Origin: Liolophura sinensis
Taxonomy: Eukaryota; Mollusca; Polyplacophora; Chitonida; Chitonidae
Reading direction: 5' to 3'
DNA length: 64,000 nucleotides
Assembly: GCF_032854445.1 (NCBI RefSeq)
Contig: NW_027018132.1
Span: 1-64,000, forward strand
Under the pieces are notes generated by a model. That model ran no database searches, was not told where the DNA came from, and saw nothing but the letters and a program-made list of their open reading frames with translations. Each line of letters opens with the position of its first letter. Within the stretch, counting starts at the first letter, position 1. Position numbers and translations under genes: made by a program. Shown piece by piece: positions 1 to 13,129 of the stretch.

Positions 1-1
1 C

Positions 2-11
2 AATGATCATT
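2..11. repeat. 10 bp perfect palindrome at monomer start (first example)
   Basis: AATGATCATT equals its own reverse complement and is present in most units. Occasional variants break it (AACGATCATT, AATGATCACT, AATAATCATT). It may be a protein-binding dyad, but that is inference only. Confidence 0.7.
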
Positions 12-269
12 CAATTGTCGCTACAGCCAAAAGTATTGGTCGGAGAGCAACGCGGTTTGCACCATTCGATTTCTCCTCAAAAAATACGTCGGATTAGCCT
101 CTTACCAGCAGCACTGGAACAGTCTTTCCACTTTTGCATTTTTGCCTGGTCTTTTTGTTAATTGAAATCGTCTACACTGTACTATGTACCATCGCGACTG
201 GTCATTACTATATTCAACTTTTGACTATAAGTTATGTGCTCTTTGGTAGCCCAGAAGACCTGAAATCTT

Positions 270-282
270 TGGGCTAAGCCCA
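270..282. repeat. 13 bp dyad TGGGCT-A-AGCCCA (first example)
   Basis: Two 6 bp arms with a single-base centre, found in nearly every unit. In several units (for example near 16699, 34283, 40181, 43721, 49302, 56141 and 60541) the central A is C while both arms stay intact. Rare units break an arm (GAGCTAAGC near 1921 and 35381; CTAATCCCA near 57243). It could form a hairpin or a dimeric protein site. Confidence 0.7.
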
Positions 283-1100
283 TTTGACTCACCCAGCAAT
301 TGTCTTATTTCTAAGTCCAAGACAATCTCAATGTCTTTATCTACGTGTAGAAAAACCACACCATTTGTACATAAAAAACACAAAGTACTAGATACAGTCT
401 GCTGTAAAAAGTACAATTGAACACTGACCCACATCAATAAGGTGCCAAAAGATGCGGAATTGGGCCAGGCATCGGCAGCTGTTTAAAAAACTGCAAATTT
501 CCCTGGTTTCCATGGAGTAAGAGCCGCTTCTAGGCAAGTGATGTTGTCATTAATGATCATTTAATTGTCGCTACAGCCAAATGTATTGTTTGGAGAGCAA
601 CGCGGTTTGCACCATTCGATTTCTCGTCAAAAAATACGTCGGATTAGCCTCTTACCAGCAGCACTGGAACAGTTTTTCCACTTTTGCATTTTTGCCTGGT
701 CTTTTTGTTAATTGAAATCGGCTACACTGTACTATCTACCATCGCGACTGTTCATTACTATATTCAACTTTTGACTATAAGTTATGTGCCCTTCGGTAGC
801 CCAGAAGACGTCAAATCTTTGGGCTAAGCCCATTTAACTCATCCAGCAATTGTCTTATTTCTAGGTGGAAGAAAATCTCAATGTCTATATCTACGTGTAG
901 AAAAACCACACCATTTGTACATAAAAAACACAAAGTACTAGATACAGTCTGCTGTAAAAAGTACAATTGAACACTGACCCACATCAATAAGGTGCCAAAA
1001 GATGCGGAATTGGGCCAGGCATCGGCAGCTGTTTAAAAAATTGCAAAGTTCCCTGGTTTCCATGGAGTAAGAGCCGTTTCTAGGCAAGTGATGTTGTCAT

Positions 1101-1650
1101 CAATGATCATTCAATTGTCGCTACAGCCAAATATATTAGTCGGAGAGCAACGCGGTTTGCACCATTCGATTTCTCGTCACAAAATACGTCGGATTAGCCT
1201 CTTACCAGCAGCACTGGAACAGTTTTTCCACTTTTGCATTTTTGCCTGGTCTTTTTGTTAATTGAAATCGGCTACACTGTACTATGTACCATCGCGACTG
1301 GTCATTACTATATTCAACTTTTGACTATAAGTTATGTGCCCTTTGGTAGCCCAGAAGACGTCAAATCTTTGGGCTAAGCCCATTTAACTCACCCAGCAAT
1401 TGTCTTATTTCTAGGTCGAAAACAATCTCAATGTCTATATCTACGTGTAGAAAAACCACACCATTTGTACATAAAAAACACAAAGTAATAGATACAGTCT
1501 GCTGTAAAAAGCACAATTGAACACTGACCCACATCAATAAGGTGCCAAAAGATGCGGAATTGGGCCAGGCATCGGCAGCTGTTTAAAAAATTGCAAATTT
1601 CCCTGGTTTCCATGGAGTAAGAGCCTTTTCTAGGCAAGTGATGTTGTCAT
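1101..1650. repeat. Representative full-length satellite monomer (550 bp)
   Basis: A typical full unit taken from one AATGATCATT start to the next. I count about 16 CpG sites, with a cluster between offsets ~40 and 110 (CAACGCGG, TTCGATT, TACGTCGG). Its 'TTATTTCTAGG' and 'TGTCTATATCT' variants mark it as subfamily B; most units in the window carry 'TTACTTCTAAG' and 'TGTCTTTATCT' (subfamily A). No open frame runs through the whole unit, and 550 = 3x183+1, so any frame shifts on entering the next unit. The unit has no tRNA-like box A/box B pair, rRNA similarity or telomere-type motif that I can see. Confidence 0.9.
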
Positions 1651-3301
1651 CAATGATCATTCAATTGTCGCTACAGCCAAAAGTATTGGTCGGAGAGCAA
1701 CGCGGTTTGCACCATTCGATTTCTCGTCAAAAACTACGTCGGATTAGCCTCTTACCAGCAGCACTGGAACAGTTTTTCCACTTTTGCATTTTTGCCTGGT
1801 CTTTTTGTTAATTGAAATCGGCTACAGTGTACTATCTACCATCACGACTGGTCATTACTATATTCAACTTTTGACTATAAGTTATGTGCCCTTCGGTAGC
1901 CCAGAAGACGTCAAATCTTTGAGCTAAGCCCATTTAACTCATCCAGCAATTGTCTTATTTCTAGGTGGAAGAAAATCTCAATGTCTATATCTACGTGTAG
2001 AAAAAACCACACCATTTGTACATAAAAAACACAAAGTACTAGATACAGTCTGCTGTAAAAAGTACAATTGAACACTGACCCACATCAATAAGGTGCCAAA
2101 AGATGCGGAATTGGGCCAGGCATCGGCAGCTGTTTAAAAAATTGCAAAGTTCCCTGGTTTCCATGGAGTAAGAGCCGTTTCTAGGCAAGTGATGTTGTCA
2201 TCAATGATCATTCAATTGTCGCTACAGCCAAATATATTAGTCGGAGAGCAACGCGGTTTGCACCATTCGATTTCTCGTCACAAAATACGTCGGATTAGCC
2301 TCTTACCAGCAGCACTGGAACAGTTTTTCCACTTTTGCATTTTTGCCTGGTCTTTTTGTTAATTGAAATCGGCTACACTGTACTATGTACCATCGCGACT
2401 GGTCATTACTATATTCAACTTTTGACTATAAGTTATGTGCCCTTTGGTAGCCCAGAAGACGTCAAATCTTTGGGCTAAGCCCATTTAACTCACCCAGCAA
2501 TTGTCTTATTTCTAGGTCGAAAACAATCTCAATGTCTATATCTACGTGTAGAAAAACCACACCATTTGTACATAAAAAACACAAAGTAATAGATACAGTC
2601 TGCTGTAAAAAGCACAATTGAACACTGACCCACATCAATAAGGTGCCAAAAGATGCGGAATTGGGCCAGGCATCGGCAGCTGTTTAAAAAATTGCAAATT
2701 TCCCTGGTTTCCATGGAGTAAGAGCCTTTTCTAGGCAAGTGATGTTGTCATCAATGATCATTCAATTGTCGCTACAGCCAAAAGTATTGGTCGGAGAGCA
2801 ACGCGGTTTGCACCATTCGATTTCTCGTCAAAAACTACGTCGGATTAGCCTCTTACCAGCAGCACTGGAACAGTTTTTCCACTTTTGCATTTTTGCCTGG
2901 TCTTTTTGTTAATTGAAATCGGCTACTCTGTACTATCTACCATCGCGACTGGTCATTACTATATTCAACTTTTGACTATAAGTTATGTGCCCTTCGGTAG
3001 CCCAGAAGACGTCAAATCTTTGGGCTAAGCCCATTTAACTCATCCAGCAATTGTCTTACTTCTAAGTCCAAGACAATCTCAATGTCTTTATGTACGTGTA
3101 GAAAAACCACACCATTTGTACATAAAAAACACAAAGTACTAGATACAGTGTGCTTTGAAAAGTACAATTGAACACTGACCCACATCAATAAGGTGCCAAA
3201 AGATGCGGAATTGGGCCAGGCATCGGCAGCTGTTTAAAAAATTGCAAATTTCCCTGGTTTCCATGGAGTAAGAGCCGTTTCTAAACAAGTTATGTTGTCA
3301 T
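1101..3301. repeat. Duplicated monomer pair (dimer HOR, ~1101 bp, two copies)
   Basis: Units 1101-2201 and 2202-3301 repeat the same two variant monomers. The first of each pair has AATATATTAG and GTAATAGATAC; the second has AAAACTACGTC. The partner block at 35662-36762 holds this pair only once, so the duplication arose in block A, or was lost in A', after the blocks separated. Confidence 0.85.
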
Positions 3302-3695
3302 CAATGATCATTCAATTGTCGCTACAGCCAAAAGTATTGGTCGGAGAGCAACGCGGTTTGCACCATTCGATTTCTCGTCACAAAATACGTCGGATTAGCC
3401 TCTTACCAGCAGCACTGGAACAGTTTTTCCACTTTTGCATTTTTGCCTGGTCTTTTTGTTAATTGAAATCGGCTACACTGTACTATCTACCATCGCGACT
3501 AGTCATTACTATATTCAACTTTTGACTATAAGTTATGTGCCCTTTGGTAGCCCAGAAGACGTCAAATCTTTGGGCTAAGCCCATTTAACTCACCCACCAA
3601 TTGTCTTACTTCTAAGTCCAAGACAATCTCAATGTCTTTATCTACGTGTAGAAAAACCACACCATTTGTACATAAAAAACACAAAGTACTAGATA

Positions 3696-3727
3696 CAGTG
3701 TGCTGTAAAAAGTACAATTGAACACTG
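3696..3727. repeat. CAGTGT...ACACTG inverted repeat (example in a G-type unit)
   Basis: Two 6 bp arms (3696-3701 and 3722-3727) flank a 20 nt loop. Units of the other type read CAGTCT in the left arm and lose a pair, so this structure is polymorphic within the array. Confidence 0.55.
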
Positions 3728-5501
3728 ACCCACATCAATAAGGTGCCAAAAGATGCGGAATTGGGCCAGGCATCGGCAGCTGTTTAAAAAATTGCAAAGT
3801 TCCCTGGTTTCCATGGAGTAAGAACCGTTTCTAGGCAAGTGATGTTGTCATCAATGATCATTCAATTGTCGCTACAGCCAAATGTATTAGTCGGAGAGCA
3901 ACGCGGTTTGCACCATTCGATTTCTCGTCACAAAATACGTCGGATTAGCCTCTTACCAGCAGCACTGGAACAGTTTTTCCACTTTTGCAGTTTTGCCTGG
4001 TCTTTTTGTTGATTGAAATCGGCTACACTGTACTATGTACCATCACGACTGGTCATTACTATATTCAACTTTTGACTATAAGTTATGTGCCCTTTGGTAC
4101 CCCAGAAGACGTCAACTCTTTGGGCTAAGCCCATTTAACTCACCCAGCAATTGCCTTACTTCTAAGTCCAAGACAATCTCAATGTCTTTATCTACGTGTA
4201 GAAAAACCACACCATTTGTACAAAAAAACACACAAAGTACTAGATACAGTGTGCTGTAAAAAGTACAATTGAACACTGACCCACATCAATAAGGTGCCAA
4301 AAGATGCGGAATTGGGCCAGGCATCGCAGCTGTTTAAAAAATTGCTAATTTCCATGGTTTCCATGGAGTAAGAACCGTTGTTAGGCACGTGATTTTGTCA
4401 TCAATAATCATTCAATTGTCGCTACAGCCAAAAGCATTAGTCGGAGAGCAACGCGGTTTGCACCATTCAATTTCTCGTCACAAAATACGTCGGATTAGCC
4501 TCTTACCAGCAGCACTGGAACAGTTTTTCCACTTTTGCATTTTTGCCTGGTCTTTTTGTTAATTGAAATCGGCTACACTGTACTATGTACCATCGCGACT
4601 AGTCATTACTATATTCAACTTTTGACTATAAGTTATGTGTCCTTTGGTAGCCCAGAAGACGTCAAATCTTTGGGCTAAGCCCATTTAACTCATCCAGCAA
4701 TTGTCTTACTTCTAAGTCCAAGACAATCTCAATGTCTTTATCTACGTGTAGAAAAACCACACCATTTGTACATAAAAAACACAAAGTACTAGATACAGTG
4801 TGCTGTAAAAAGTACAATTGAACACTGACCCACATCAATAAGGTGCCAAAAGATGCGGAATTGGGCCAGGCATCGGCAGCTGTTTCAAAAATTGCAAAGT
4901 TCCCTGGTTTCCATGGAGTAAGAGCCGTTTCTAGGCAAGTGATGTTGTCATCAATGATCATTCAATTGTCGCTACAGCCAAATGTATTAGTCGGAGAGCA
5001 ACGCGGTTTGCACCATTCGATTTCTCGTCACAAAATACGTCGGATTAGCCTCTTACCAGCAGCACTGGAACAGTTTTTCCACTTTTGCATTTTTGCCTGG
5101 TCTTTTTGTTGATTGAAATCGGCTACAGTGTACTATCTACCATCACGACTGGTCATTACTATATTCAACTTTTGACTATAAGTTATGTGCTCTTTGGTAC
5201 CCCAGAAGACGTCAACTCTTTGGGCTAAGCCCATTTAACTCACCCACCAATTGTCTTACTTCTAAGTCCAAGACAATCTCAATGTCTTTATCTACGTGTA
5301 GAAAAACCACACCATTTGTACATAAAAAACACAAAGTACTAGATACAGTCTGCTGTAAAAAGTACAATTAAACACTGACCCACATCAATAAGGTGCCAAA
5401 AGATGCGGAATTTGGCCAGGCATCGGCAGCTGTTTAAAAAATTGCAAATTTCTCTGGTTTCCATGGAGTAAGAGCCGTTTCTAGGCAAGTGATGTTGTCA
5501 T

Positions 5502-5895
5502 CAATGATCATTCAATTGTCGCTACAGCCAAAAGTATTGGTCGGAGAGCAACGCGGTTTGCACCATTCGATTTCTTGTCACAAAATACGTCAGATTAGCC
5601 TCTTACCAGCAGCACTGGAACAGTTTTTCCACTTTTGCATTTTTGCCTGGTCTTTCTGTTAATTGAAATCGGCTACACTGTACTATGTACCATCGCGACT
5701 AGTCATTACTATATTCAACTTTTGACTATAAGTTATGTGCCCTTTGGTAGCCCAGAAGACGTCAAATCTTTGGGCTAAGCCCATTTAACTCACCCAGCAA
5801 TTGTCTTAATTCTAAGTCCAAGACAATCTCAATGTCTTTATCTACGTGTAGAAAAACCACACCATTTGTACATAAAAAACACAAAGTACTGTCAT
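5502..5895. repeat. Short satellite unit, 394 bp (class alpha)
   Basis: Offsets 390-545 of the monomer are missing; AAGTACT joins straight to GTCATCAATG at 5890/5891. Companion marks are TTTCTTGTC, GTCAGATT and CTTTCTGTT. Counterparts with the same marks are at 39515, 43054 and 48636. Confidence 0.95.
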
Positions 5896-7546
5896 CAATG
5901 ATCATTTAATTGTCGCTACAGCCAAAAGCATTGGTCGGAGAGCAACGCGGTTTGCACCATTCGATTTCTCGTCACAAAATACGTCGGATTAGCCTCTTAC
6001 CAGCAGCACTGGAACAGTTTTTCCACTTTTGCATTTTTGCCTGGTCTTTTTGTTAATTGAAATCGGCTACACTGTACTATGTACCATCGCGACTGGTCAT
6101 TACTATATTCAACTTTTGACTATAAGTTATGTGCCCTTTGGTAGCCCAGAAGACGTCAAATCTTTGGGCTAAGGCCATTTAACTCATCCAGCAATTGTCT
6201 TACTTCTAAGTCCAAGACAATCTCAATGTCTTTATCTACGTGTAGAAAAACCACACCATTTGTACATAAAAAACACAAAGTACTAAATACAGTGTGCTGT
6301 AAAAAGTACAATTGAACACTGACCCACATCAATAAGGTGCCAAAAGATGCGGAATTGGGCCAGGCATCGGCAGCTGTTTAAAAAATTGCAAAGTTCCCTG
6401 GTTTCCATGGAGTAAGAGCCGTTTCTAGGCAAGTGATGTTGTCATCAATGATCACTCAGTTGTCGCTACAGCCAAATGTATTAGTCGGAGAGCAACGCGG
6501 TTTGCACCATTCGATTTCTCGTCACAAAATACGTCGGATTAGCCTCTTACCAGCAGCACTGGAACAGTTTTTCCACTTTTGCAGTTTTGCCTGGTCTTTT
6601 TGTTGATTGAAATCGGCTACACTGTACTATCTACCATCACGACTGGTCATTACTATATTCAACTTTTGACTATAAGTTATGTGCTCTTTGGTACCCCAGA
6701 AGACGTCAACTCTTTGGGCTAAGCCCATTTAACTCACCCAGCAATTGTCTTACTTCTAAGTCCAAGACAATCTCAATGTCTTTATCTACGTGTAGAAAAA
6801 CCACACCATTTGTACAAAAAAACACACAAAGTACTAGATACAGTGTGCTGTAAAAAGTACAATTGAACACTGACCCACATCAATAAGGTGCCAAAAGATG
6901 CGGAATTGGGCCAGGCATCGGCAGCTGTTTAAAAAATTGCAAATTTCCCTGGTTTCCATGGAGTAAGAGCCGTTTCTAGGCACGTGATGTTGTCATCAAT
7001 GATCATTCAATTGTCGCTACAGCCAAAAGTATTGGTCGGAGAGCAACGCGGTTTGCACCATTCGATTTCTCGTCACAAAATACGTCGGATTAGCCTCTTA
7101 CCAGCAGCACTGGAACAGTTTTTCCACTTTTGCATTTTTGCCTGGTCTTTTTGTTAATTGAAATCGGCTACACTGTACTATGTACCATCGCGACTAGTCA
7201 TTACTATATTCAACTTTTGACTATAAGTTATGTGCCCTTTGGTAGCCCAGAAGACGTCAAATCTTTGGGCTAAGCCCATTTAACTCACCCAGCAATTGTC
7301 TTACTTCTAAGTCCAAGACAATCTCAATGTCTTTATCTACGTGTAGAAAAACCACACCATTTGTACATAAAAAACACAAAGTACTAGATACAGTCTGCTG
7401 TAAAAAGTACAATTAAACACTGACCCACATCAATAAGGTGCCAAAAGATGCGGAATTTGGCCAGGCATCGGCAGCTGTTTAAAAAATTGCAAATTTCCCT
7501 GGTTTCCATGGAGTAAAAGCCGTTTCTAGGCAAGTGATGTTGTCAT

Positions 7547-7940
7547 CAATGATCATTCAATTGTCGCTACAGCCAAAAGTATTGGTCGGAGAGCAACGCG
7601 GTTTGCACCATTCGATTTCTCGTCACAACATACGTCGGATTAGCCTCTTACCAGCAGCACTGGAACAGTTTTTCCACTTTTGCATTTTTGCCTGGTCTTT
7701 CTGTTAATTGAAATCGGCTACACTGTACTATGTACCATCGCGACTAGTCATTACTATATTCAACTTTTGACTATAAGTTATGTGCCCTTTGGTAGCCCAG
7801 AAGACGTCAAATCTTTGGGCTAAGCCCATTTAACTCACCCAGCAATTGTCTTAATTCTAAATCCAAGACAATCTCAATGTCTTTATCTACGTGTAGAAAA
7901 ACCACACCATTTGTACATAAAAAACACAAAGTACTGTCAT
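7547..7940. repeat. Short satellite unit, 394 bp (class beta)
   Basis: The junction falls at 7935/7936. This unit carries ACAACATACG, CTTTCTGTT and TTCTAAATCC, and is followed by a unit with the CATTGTTGCC mark. It is the second unit of the 2.6 kb HOR. Confidence 0.95.
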
Positions 7941-10141
7941 CAATGATCATTCAATTGTCGCTACAGCCAAAAGCATTGGTCGGAGAGCAACGCGGTTTGC
8001 ACCATTCGATTTCTCGTCACAAAATACGTCGGATTAGCCTCTTACCAGCAGCACTGGAACAGTTTTTCCACTTTTGCATTGTTGCCTGGTCTTTTTGTTA
8101 ATTGAAATCGGCTACACTGTACTATGTACCATCGCGACTGGTCATTACTATATTCAACTTTTGACTATAAGTTATGTGCCCTTTGGTAGCCCAGAAGACG
8201 TCAAATCTTTGGGCTAAGCCCATTTAACTCATCCAGCAATTGTCTTACTTCTAAGTCCAAGACAATCTCAATGTCTTTATCTACGTGTAGAAAAACCACA
8301 CCATTTGTACATAAAAAACACAAAGTACTAAATACAGTGTGCTGTAAAAAGTACAATTGAACACTGACCCACATCAATAAGGTCCCAAAAGATGCGGAAT
8401 TGGGCCAGGCATCGGCAGCTGTTTAAGAAATTGCAAATTTCCCTGGTTTCCATGGAGTATAAGCCGTTGCTAGGCACGTGATTTAGACATCAATGATCAT
8501 TCAATTGTCGCTACAGCCAAATATATTGGTCGGAGAGCAACGCGGTTTGCACCATTCGATTTCTCGTCACAAAATACGTCGGATTAGCCTCTTACCAGCA
8601 GCACTGGAACAGTTTTTCCACTTTTGCATTTTTGCCTGGTCTTTTTGTTAATTGAAATCGGCTACACTTTACTATGTACCATCGCGACTAGTCATTACTA
8701 TATTCAACTTTTGACTATAAGTTATGTGTCCTTTGGTAGCCCAGAAGACGTCAAATCTTTGGGCTAAGCCCATTCAACTCACCCAGCAATTGTCTTACTT
8801 CTAAGTCCAAGACAATCTCAATGTCTTTATCTACGTGTAGAAAAACCACACCATTTGTACATAAAAAACACAAAGTACTAGATACAGTCTGCTGTAAAAA
8901 GTACAATTGAACACTGACCCACATCAATAAGGTGCCAAAAGATGCGGAATTGGGCCAGGCATCGGCAGCTGTTTAAAAAATTGCAAATTTTCGTGGTTTG
9001 CATGGAGTAAGAGCCGTTTCTAGGCAAGTGATGTTGTCATCAATGATCATTCAATTGTCGCTACAGCCAAATGTATTGGTTGGAGAGCAACGCGGTTTGC
9101 ACCATTCGATTTCTCGTCAAAAAATACGTCGGATTAGCCTCTTACCAGCAGCACTGGAACAGTTTTTCCACTTTTGCATTTTTGCCTGGTCTTTTTGTTA
9201 ATTGAAATCGGCTACACTGTACTATCTACCATCGCGACTGGTCATTACTATATTCAACTTTTGACTATAAGTTATGTGCCCTTTGGTAGCCCAGAAGACG
9301 TCAAATCTTTGGGCTAAGCCCATTTAACTCACCCAGCAATTGTCTTACTTCTAAGTCCAAGACAATCTCAATGTCTTTATCTACGTGTAGAAAAACCACA
9401 CCATTTGTACAAAAAAACACACAAAGTACTAGATACAGTGTGCTGTAAAAAGTACAATTGAACACTGACCCACATCAATAAGGTGCCAAAAGATGCGGAA
9501 TTGGGCCAGGCATCGGCAGCTGTTTAAAAAATTGCAAATTTCCCTGGTTTCCATGGAGTAAGAGCCGTTTCTAGGCACGTGATGTTGTCATCAATGATCA
9601 TTCAATTGTCGCTACAGCCAAAAGTATTGGTCGGAGAGCAACGCGGTTTGCACCATTCGATTTCTCGTCACAAAATACGTCGGATTAGCCTCTTACCAGC
9701 AGCACTGGAACAGTTTTTCCACTTTTGCATTTTTGCCTGGTCTTTTTGTTAATTGAAATCGGCTACACTGTACTATGTACCATCGCGACTAGTCATTACT
9801 ATATTCAACTTTTGACTATAAGTTATGTGCCCTTTGGTAGCCCAGAAGACGTCAAATCTTTGGGCTAAGCCCATTTAACTCACCCAGCAATTGTCTTACT
9901 TCTAAGTCCAAGACAATCTCAATGTCTTTATCTACGTGTAGAAAAACCACACCATTTGTACATAAAAAACACAAAGTACTAGATACAGTCTGCTGTAAAA
10001 AGTACAATTAAACACTGACCCACATCAATAAGGTGCCAAAAGATGCGGAATTTGGCCAGGCATCGGCAGCTGTTTAAAAAATTGCAAATTTCCCTGGTTT
10101 CCATGGAGTAAAAGCCGTTTCTAGGCAAGTGATGTTGTCAT

Positions 10142-10535
10142 CAATGATCATTCAATTGTCGCTACAGCCAAAAGTATTGGTCGGAGAGCAACGCGGTTTG
10201 CACCATTCGATTTCTCGTCACAACATACGTCGGATTAGCCTCTTACCAGCAGCACTGGAACAGTTTTTCCACTTTTGCATTTTTGCCTGGTCTTTCTGTT
10301 AATTGAAATCGGCTACACTGTACTATGTACCATCGCGACTAGTCATTACTATATTCAACTTTTGACTATAAGTTATGTGCCCTTTGGTAGCCCAGAAGAC
10401 GTCAAATCTTTGGGCTAAGCCCATTTAACTCACCCAGCAATTGTCTTAATTCTAAATCCAAGACAATCTCAATGTCTTTATCTACGTGTAGAAAAACCAC
10501 ACCATTTGTACATAAAAAACACAAAGTACTGTCAT
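10142..10535. repeat. Short satellite unit, 394 bp (class beta)
   Basis: Near-identical to the unit at 7547, one 2595 bp HOR period downstream. It shares ACAACATACG and TTCTAAATCC. Confidence 0.95.
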
Positions 10536-12735
10536 CAATGATCATTCAATTGTCGCTACAGCCAAAAGCATTGGTCGGAGAGCAACGCGGTTTGCACCAT
10601 TCGATTTCTCGTCACAAAATACGTCGGATTAGCCTCTTACCAGCAGCACTGGAACAGTTTTTCCACTTTTGCATTGTTGCCTGGTCTTTTTGTTAATTGA
10701 AATCGGCTACACTGTACTATGTACCATCGCGACTGGTCATTACTATATTCAACTTTTGACTATAAGTTATGTGCCCTTTGGTAGCCCAGAAGACGTCAAA
10801 TCTTTGGGCTAAGCCCATTTAACTCATCCAGCAATTGTCTTACTTCTAAGTCCAAGACAATCTCAATGTCTTTATCTACGTGTAGAAAAACCACACCATT
10901 TGTACATAAAAAACACAAAGTACTAAATACAGTGTGCTGTAAAAAGTACAATTGAACACTGACCCACATCAATAAGGTCCCAAAAGATGCGGAATTGGGC
11001 CAGGCATCGGCAGCTGTTTAAGAAATTGCAAATTTCCCTGGTTTCCATGGAGTATAAGCCGTTGCTAGGCACGTGATTTAGACATCAATGATCATTCAAT
11101 TGTCGCTACAGCCAAATATATTGGTCGGAGAGCAACGCGGTTTGCACCATTCGATTTCTCGTCACAAAATACGTCGGATTAGCCTCTTACCAGCAGCACT
11201 GGAACAGTTTTTCCACTTTTGCATTTTTGCCTGGTCTTTTTGTTAATTGAAATCGGCTACACTGTACTATGTACCATCGCGACTAGTCATTACTATATTC
11301 AACTTTTGACTATAAGTTATGTGTCCTTTGGTAGCCCAGAAGACGTCAAATCTTTGGGCTAAGCCCATTCAACTCACCCAGCAATTGTCTTACTTCTAAG
11401 TCCAAGACAATCTCAATGTCTTTATCTACGTGTAGAAAAACCACACCATTTGTACATAAAAAACACAAAGTACTAGATACAGTCTGCTGTAAAAAGTACA
11501 ATTGAACACTGACCCACATCAATAAGGTGCCAAAAGATGCGGAATTGGGCCAGGCATCGGCAGCTGTTTAAAAAATTGCAAATTTTCGTGGTTTGCATGG
11601 AGTAAGAGCCGTTTCTAGGCAAGTGATGTTGTCATCAATGATCATTCAATTGTCGCTACAGCCAAATGTATTGGTTGGAGAGCAACGCGGTTTGCACCAT
11701 TCGATTTCTCGTCAAAAAATACGTCGGATTAGCCTCTTACCAGCAGCACTGGAACAGTTTTTCCACTTTTGCATTTTTGCCTGGTCTTTTTGTTAATTGA
11801 AATCGGCTACACTGTACTATCTACCATCGCGACTGGTCATTACTATATTCAACTTTTGACTATAAGTTATGTGCCCTTTGGTAGCCCAGAAGACGTCAAA
11901 TCTTTGGGCTAAGCCCATTTAACTCACCCAGCAATTGTCTTACTTCTAAGTCCAAGACATTCTCAATGTCTTTATCTACGTGTAGAAAAACCACACCATT
12001 TGTACATAAAAAACACAAAGTACTAGATACAGTCTGCTGTAAAAAGTACAATTGAACACTAACCCACATCAATAAGGTGCCAAAAGATGCGGAATTGGGC
12101 CAGGCATCGGCAGCTGTTTAAAAAATTGCAAAGTTCCCTGGTTTCCATGGATTAAGAGCCGTTTCTAGGCAAGTGATGTTGCCATCAATGATCATTCAAT
12201 TGTCGCTACAGCCAAAAGTATTGGTCGGAGAGCAACGCGGTTTGCACCATTCGATTTCTCGTCACAAAATACGTCGGATTAGCCTCTTACCAGCAGCAAT
12301 GGAACAGTTTTTCCACTTTTGCATTTTTGCCTGGTCTTTTTGTTAATTGAAATCGGCTACACTGTACAATGTACCATCGCGACTGGTCATTACTATATTC
12401 AACTTTTGATTATAAGTTATGTGCCCTTTGGTAGCCCAGAAGACGTCAAATCTTTGGGCTAAGCCCATTTAACTTACCCAGCAATTGTCTTACTTCTAAG
12501 TCCAAGACAATCTCAATGTCTTTATCTACGTGTAGAAAAACCACACCATTTGTACATAAAAAACACAAAGTACTAGACACAGTCTGCTGTAAAAAGTACA
12601 ATTAAACACTGACCCACATCAATAAGGTGCCAAAAGATGCGGAATTTGGCCAGGCATCGGCAGCTGTTTAAAAAATTGCAAATTTCCCTGGTTTCCATGG
12701 AGTAAGAGCCGTTTCTAGGCAAGTGATGTTGTCAT

Positions 12736-13129
12736 CAACGATCATTTAATTGTCGCTACAGCCAAAAGTATTGGTCGGAGAGCAACGCGGTTTGCACCAT
12801 TCGATTTCTTGTCAAAAAATACGTCGGATTAGACTTTTACCAGCAGCACTGGAACAGTTTTTCCACTTTTGCATTTTTGCCTGGTCTTTTTGTTAATTGA
12901 AATCGGCTACACTGTACTATGTACCATCGCGACTAGTCATTACTATATTCAACTTTTGACTATAAGTTATGTGCCCTTTGGTAGCCCAGAAGACGTCAAA
13001 TCTTTGGGCTAAGCCCATTTAACTCACCCAGCAATTGTCTTAATTCTAAGTCCAAGACAATCTCAATGTCTTTATCTACGTGTAGAAAAACCACACCATT
13101 TGTACATAAAAAACACAAAGTACTGTCAT
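12736..13129. repeat. Short satellite unit, 394 bp (class gamma)
   Basis: Starts with the variant CAACGATCAT and contains GATTAGACTTTTA. It has CTTTTTGTT rather than CTTTCTGTT. Its counterparts are at 47142 and 52725. The next unit carries CATTCAGTTG. Confidence 0.95.

Larger units (their letters stand above)
6997..12185. repeat. 5-unit higher-order repeat, two copies of ~2595 bp
   Basis: Copy 1 is 6997-9591 and copy 2 is 9592-12185. Unit lengths are 550, 394, 550, 550 and 551 in the first copy. Private marks recur at the same places in both: ACAACATACG in the 394 bp unit, CATTGTTGCC in the next unit, GTATAAGCCGTTGC before the third, and TTTTCGTGGTTTGC before the fifth. The copies are almost identical, which indicates recent amplification by unequal exchange or replication slippage. 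Confidence 0.9.

Noticed and set aside
1330-1340. TATAAGTTATG as a promoter TATA box in each unit
   Set aside because: AT-rich hexamers are expected in a 40% GC sequence and there is no downstream gene or other promoter element to support it.
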